From contig CAMYXQ010000031.1 of assembly GCA_947303105.1 (NCBI GenBank), positions 1 through 8,696 on the forward strand: DNA of 8,696 nucleotides, read 5' to 3'. A program made the translations under genes and the position numbers. The notes below the pieces were generated by a model. That model was not told the DNA's origin. It ran no database searches and saw only the letters and a list, made by a program, of their open reading frames with translations. Shown in pieces: positions 6,341 through 8,696 of the stretch (its first letter is position 1; the number at the start of each line of letters is the position of its first letter). Origin of the DNA: an uncultured Caryophanales bacterium (GTDB taxonomy: Bacteria > Bacillota_I > Bacilli_A > RFN20 > CAG-826).

Positions 6341-7766
6341 GCGCGGCGCCGGCATCTTATTGCCCGTCTTCTCCCTTCCTGGCGGACCGATCGGCGATTT
6401 CGGCCCGGCCGCTTACTCCTGGATCGATATCTGCGCCGAATCGGGATTCGCCTATTGGCAGATTCTCCCGCTTCAGCCGGTTGGCTTAGGCAATTCGCCA
6501 TATCTCCCTTCCAGCAGCTTTGCCATCGATCCTCGCTACATCGACATCCGCCCGTTCAAAGGCAAAGAAGGGGCGTCTTCCGAGAAGGTCGACTATGATC
6601 GTGCGTTCGCGGAGAAAGACGCTTTCCTGCGGAAATACTGGAAGAGACATCATATCTCCGTTGAGAAGTTCCTTAAGGAAAATCCCCGCATCGCCGAATT
6701 CGCTTATTTCATTGTCTTGACCCAAAAATTCGATTCGTTCGATTGGCCTTCTTATCCGAAACCCTTCCGCGATGGGAGACTCATCCTTTCGCGTCTCGAC
6801 GAGAAAGAACTGGATGAATTCCATTATCAGGCCTGGCTCCAGATGGTGGCCCGCACCCAGTGGCTCGCCATCGCCGATTACGCCAAGAAGAAAGGCGTTG
6901 CCATCATCGGCGATATCCCGTTCTATGTCGGCGCCGAATCGGCCGATGTCTATTTCAACCAGAAGATGTTCGCTTTGAGCGCAAAAACCAAGCGTCCTAC
7001 CGAGGTAGCCGGCGTACCGCCGGATGCCTTCTCCGACGAAGGTCAGCGGTGGGGCAATGTCCTCTATGACTGGGACGCCCTCAAAGAAGACGGTTATCGT
7101 TTCCTCATCGAACGCATCGTCGCCACTTCGGAGTTGACCCCGATCATCCGTCTGGATCACTTCCGGGCTTTCGATACCTATTGGGCGATCCCCGCCAAAA
7201 GCGACACTGCCAAAGTCGGCAAGTGGAAACTCGGCCCTGGAGACGCGTTCTTTGAGGCTTTGTTTAAGGCCAAACCTGACCTCTGTTTCTTGGCCGAAGA
7301 CCTCGGTGAACTCCGAGAAGAGGTCTATGACCTCCGCGACCATTGGCACCTGCCTGGCATGAACATTTTGCAGTTCACTTTCGAAGACACCCATATCCGC
7401 GGCATCGAGAACAAACACCCCGGACCGCGCGTCCTCTACCTCGGCACCCACGACAACGAGACTCTCGCCTCGTTCATCGATCACTTATCCTATGACCGGA
7501 AAGGTCGCATCGTTTCCGCGATGGCCGAACTCGGATTCACCAAAGGCACGATTGCCGACCGGTTCATCGAGTATATTGCCGCCAGCGACGAAAACCTCGT
7601 CGTCTATTTGCCGCAGGATTTGCTTGGTCAGCGCGATGATTGCCGCCTCAACAATCCCGGCACCTTAAACGACCATAACTGGACCTACCGTCTGACTGAG
7701 CTATCCTCAATCAAAGCGAGAATGTGCGAATTGAGACCGCTTTTGGAGGCTTATCACCGGGCATGA
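6321..7766 (+). CDS. malQ: 4-alpha-glucanotransferase (amylomaltase), GH77
   Basis: Cytoplasmic amylomaltase that transfers alpha-1,4-glucan segments between maltodextrins and releases glucose, used in starch, maltose and glycogen breakdown. At 481 residues it has the short bacterial form without extra N-terminal domains. The N-terminus has GILLPVFSLPGGPIGDFG, then WQILPLQPVGLGNSPY (46-61) and GDIPFYVGAESADVYF (197-212). The catalytic residues are nucleophile Asp279 in RLDHFRAF, acid/base Glu326 in FLAEDLGEL, and transition-state stabiliser Asp378 in GTHDNET. The C-terminal NNPGTLNDHNWTYRL is also typical. Two starts are possible: ATG at 6321, only three bases from GAAGGAG (6311-6317), and ATG at 6330, 12 bases away. 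Family N-termini fit either. The gene overlaps the kinase gene by 20 or 11 bases and shares ATGA with rimO. It extends the sugar module from galactose to maltodextrins. Confidence 0.94.
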   Translation: MPSMTIKRGAGILLPVFSLPGGPIGDFGPAAYSWIDICAESGFAYWQILPLQPVGLGNSPYLPSSSFAIDPRYIDIRPFKGKEGASSEKVDYDRAFAEKDAFLRKYWKRHHISVEKFLKENPRIAEFAYFIVLTQKFDSFDWPSYPKPFRDGRLILSRLDEKELDEFHYQAWLQMVARTQWLAIADYAKKKGVAIIGDIPFYVGAESADVYFNQKMFALSAKTKRPTEVAGVPPDAFSDEGQRWGNVLYDWDALKEDGYRFLIERIVATSELTPIIRLDHFRAFDTYWAIPAKSDTAKVGKWKLGPGDAFFEALFKAKPDLCFLAEDLGELREEVYDLRDHWHLPGMNILQFTFEDTHIRGIENKHPGPRVLYLGTHDNETLASFIDHLSYDRKGRIVSAMAELGFTKGTIADRFIEYIAASDENLVVYLPQDLLGQRDDCRLNNPGTLNDHNWTYRLTELSSIKARMCELRPLLEAYHRA

Positions 7767-8696
7767 AAACCATCTGCCTGGTTTCCCTCGGATGCGCCAA
7801 GAATCTCGTCGACAGCGAGATGATTTTAGGCATGTTCCGAGCCGGGCAATATCGGTTCACTTCACGGCCCCGGGAAGCCGACCTCATCATCGTCAACACC
7901 TGCGGTTTCATCGAAGATGCCAAACGCGAAGCCATCGACACCATTTTGGAGATGAGCCAGTATCCCGCCAAATTGTTGGCGGTGGGTTGCTTCGTCGAAC
8001 GCAATCTCGATGAGCTCAAGGCGGAGATGCCCGAAGTCGACGAGTGGATCCCGATCCGCGACTACAAGAAACTCCACGAGGCCATCGACCGTCTCATCGG
8101 CGCGGACGACGTGGCTCCCATCAATCCTCTCCAAAGAGTCATTTCGACCGGCGACTATGCCGCCTATCTTCGCATCTCGGATGGCTGCAACAATTTCTGC
8201 GCGTTCTGCGCGATCCCCTATATCCGCGGAATCATGCACAGCCGTCCCTTCGACGAGATCATCGAAGAAGCGAAGTTGCTCAAAGAGCAAGGCATCAAGG
8301 AAATCGCCATCGTCAGCCAGGATCCGATGCATTACGGATGCGACTTCAAAGGCCGCAAACCGGATATGTTGGATCTCATGAAGGCGTTGGATGAGATGGG
8401 ATTCTATTCCATCCGCCTGCTTTATCTCTATCCCGAGGAAATCACCGAGGAAGAGCTGCGATTCATCAAAGACAGCAAATCGATCGCCCATTATTTCGAT
8501 GTGCCCATCCAGTGCGCCTCGGACCATCTCCTTAAGGCGATGCGCCGCCACGGCACCAAAGAGGACATGCGTCAGCTGTTCCATCGCATCCGCGAACTGA
8601 TGCCGGAAGCCATTCTCCGCACGACCCTCATCTCCGGATTTCCCGGTGAGACGGAGGAAGACCAGAAAGAGACGCTGGAGTTCTTGGAAGAGATTC
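7763..8696 (+). CDS. rimO: ribosomal protein S12 methylthiotransferase, 3' end cut off by window
   Basis: Radical-SAM enzyme that adds a methylthio group to a conserved aspartate of ribosomal protein S12. The first 311 residues are visible with no stop before the window ends. The N-terminal methylthiotransferase domain carries the three ligands of the auxiliary iron-sulfur cluster: Cys11 (SLGCAKNLVDSE), Cys47 (NTCGFIEDAK) and Cys76 (VGCFVER). The radical-SAM CxxxCxxC motif is Cys142, Cys146 and Cys149 (SDGCNNFCAFCAIPYIRG). NTCGFIEDAKREAIDTI and YLRISDGCNNFCAFCAIP favour RimO over the tRNA enzymes MiaB and MtaB; the C-terminal TRAM domain lies outside. Two positions look unusual: Cys251 in PIQCAS, where RimO normally has His, and SQDPMHYG (185-192), where RimO usually has QDTT followed shortly by YG. 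The start overlaps the malQ stop (ATGA, 7763-7766), with GGAGG at 7745-7749, 13 bases upstream. An operon partner by position rather than pathway. Confidence 0.92.
   Translation, partial: MKTICLVSLGCAKNLVDSEMILGMFRAGQYRFTSRPREADLIIVNTCGFIEDAKREAIDTILEMSQYPAKLLAVGCFVERNLDELKAEMPEVDEWIPIRDYKKLHEAIDRLIGADDVAPINPLQRVISTGDYAAYLRISDGCNNFCAFCAIPYIRGIMHSRPFDEIIEEAKLLKEQGIKEIAIVSQDPMHYGCDFKGRKPDMLDLMKALDEMGFYSIRLLYLYPEEITEEELRFIKDSKSIAHYFDVPIQCASDHLLKAMRRHGTKEDMRQLFHRIRELMPEAILRTTLISGFPGETEEDQKETLEFLEEI

Noticed and set aside
6486..7484. Long 332-codon open frame on the minus strand opposite malQ
   Set aside because: It lies wholly antisense to malQ, whose catalytic motifs are intact. C-ending codon bias keeps the opposite strand free of stops, and the translation resembles no family I recognise.
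7862..8584. 240-codon minus-strand open frame opposite rimO
   Set aside because: It is antisense to a well-conserved RimO reading frame, has acidic low-information composition and lacks a recognisable motif. Shadow frame.

Overview
All genes in the window lie on the + strand and are tightly packed. They use the standard genetic code: TGG is the tryptophan codon, and TGA occurs only as a stop (malQ). Strong Shine-Dalgarno sites (AGGAGG, AAGGAG), a Bacillota-style cardiolipin synthase and the other protein families suggest a bacterium of the Bacillota, perhaps an uncultured, fairly GC-rich, gut-type fermenter. That placement is inferred from protein flavour, not from a phylogenetic marker. There are no tRNAs, rRNAs, CRISPR arrays or insertion sequences, and no non-coding stretch reaches 300 bases.

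Layout: (1) a cytoplasmic SGNH/CE2-type carbohydrate esterase (25-1023), ending in a clear intrinsic terminator (1041-1073). (2) A MATE-family multidrug/Na+ antiporter gene (1090-2548) split by a frameshift near 1462. The reading frame is intact on both sides, so this is either a very young pseudogene or a sequence error. (3) A run of five co-directional genes with almost no spacing: cardiolipin synthase (2585-4156), aldose 1-epimerase galM (start 4167), a galactokinase-family GHMP kinase (5165-6340), 4-alpha-glucanotransferase malQ (6321-7766) and the 5' part of rimO (from 7763, running off the window). The last four are linked by start/stop overlaps or a 10-base gap, so they are probably one transcript with coupled translation.

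How they fit together: GalM, the GalK-like kinase and MalQ form a small cytoplasmic sugar module that anomerises and phosphorylates galactose (or a related sugar) and rearranges maltodextrins. The CE2-like esterase would remove acetyl groups from imported oligosaccharides. Cls (membrane cardiolipin) and RimO (methylthiolation of ribosomal protein S12) are housekeeping genes that share the transcript.

I found no convincing undescribed system. The points worth a second look are the MATE frameshift, the non-canonical sugar-binding motif of the GalK-like kinase, active-site substitutions in the esterase and RimO, and the odd gene mix of the operon.
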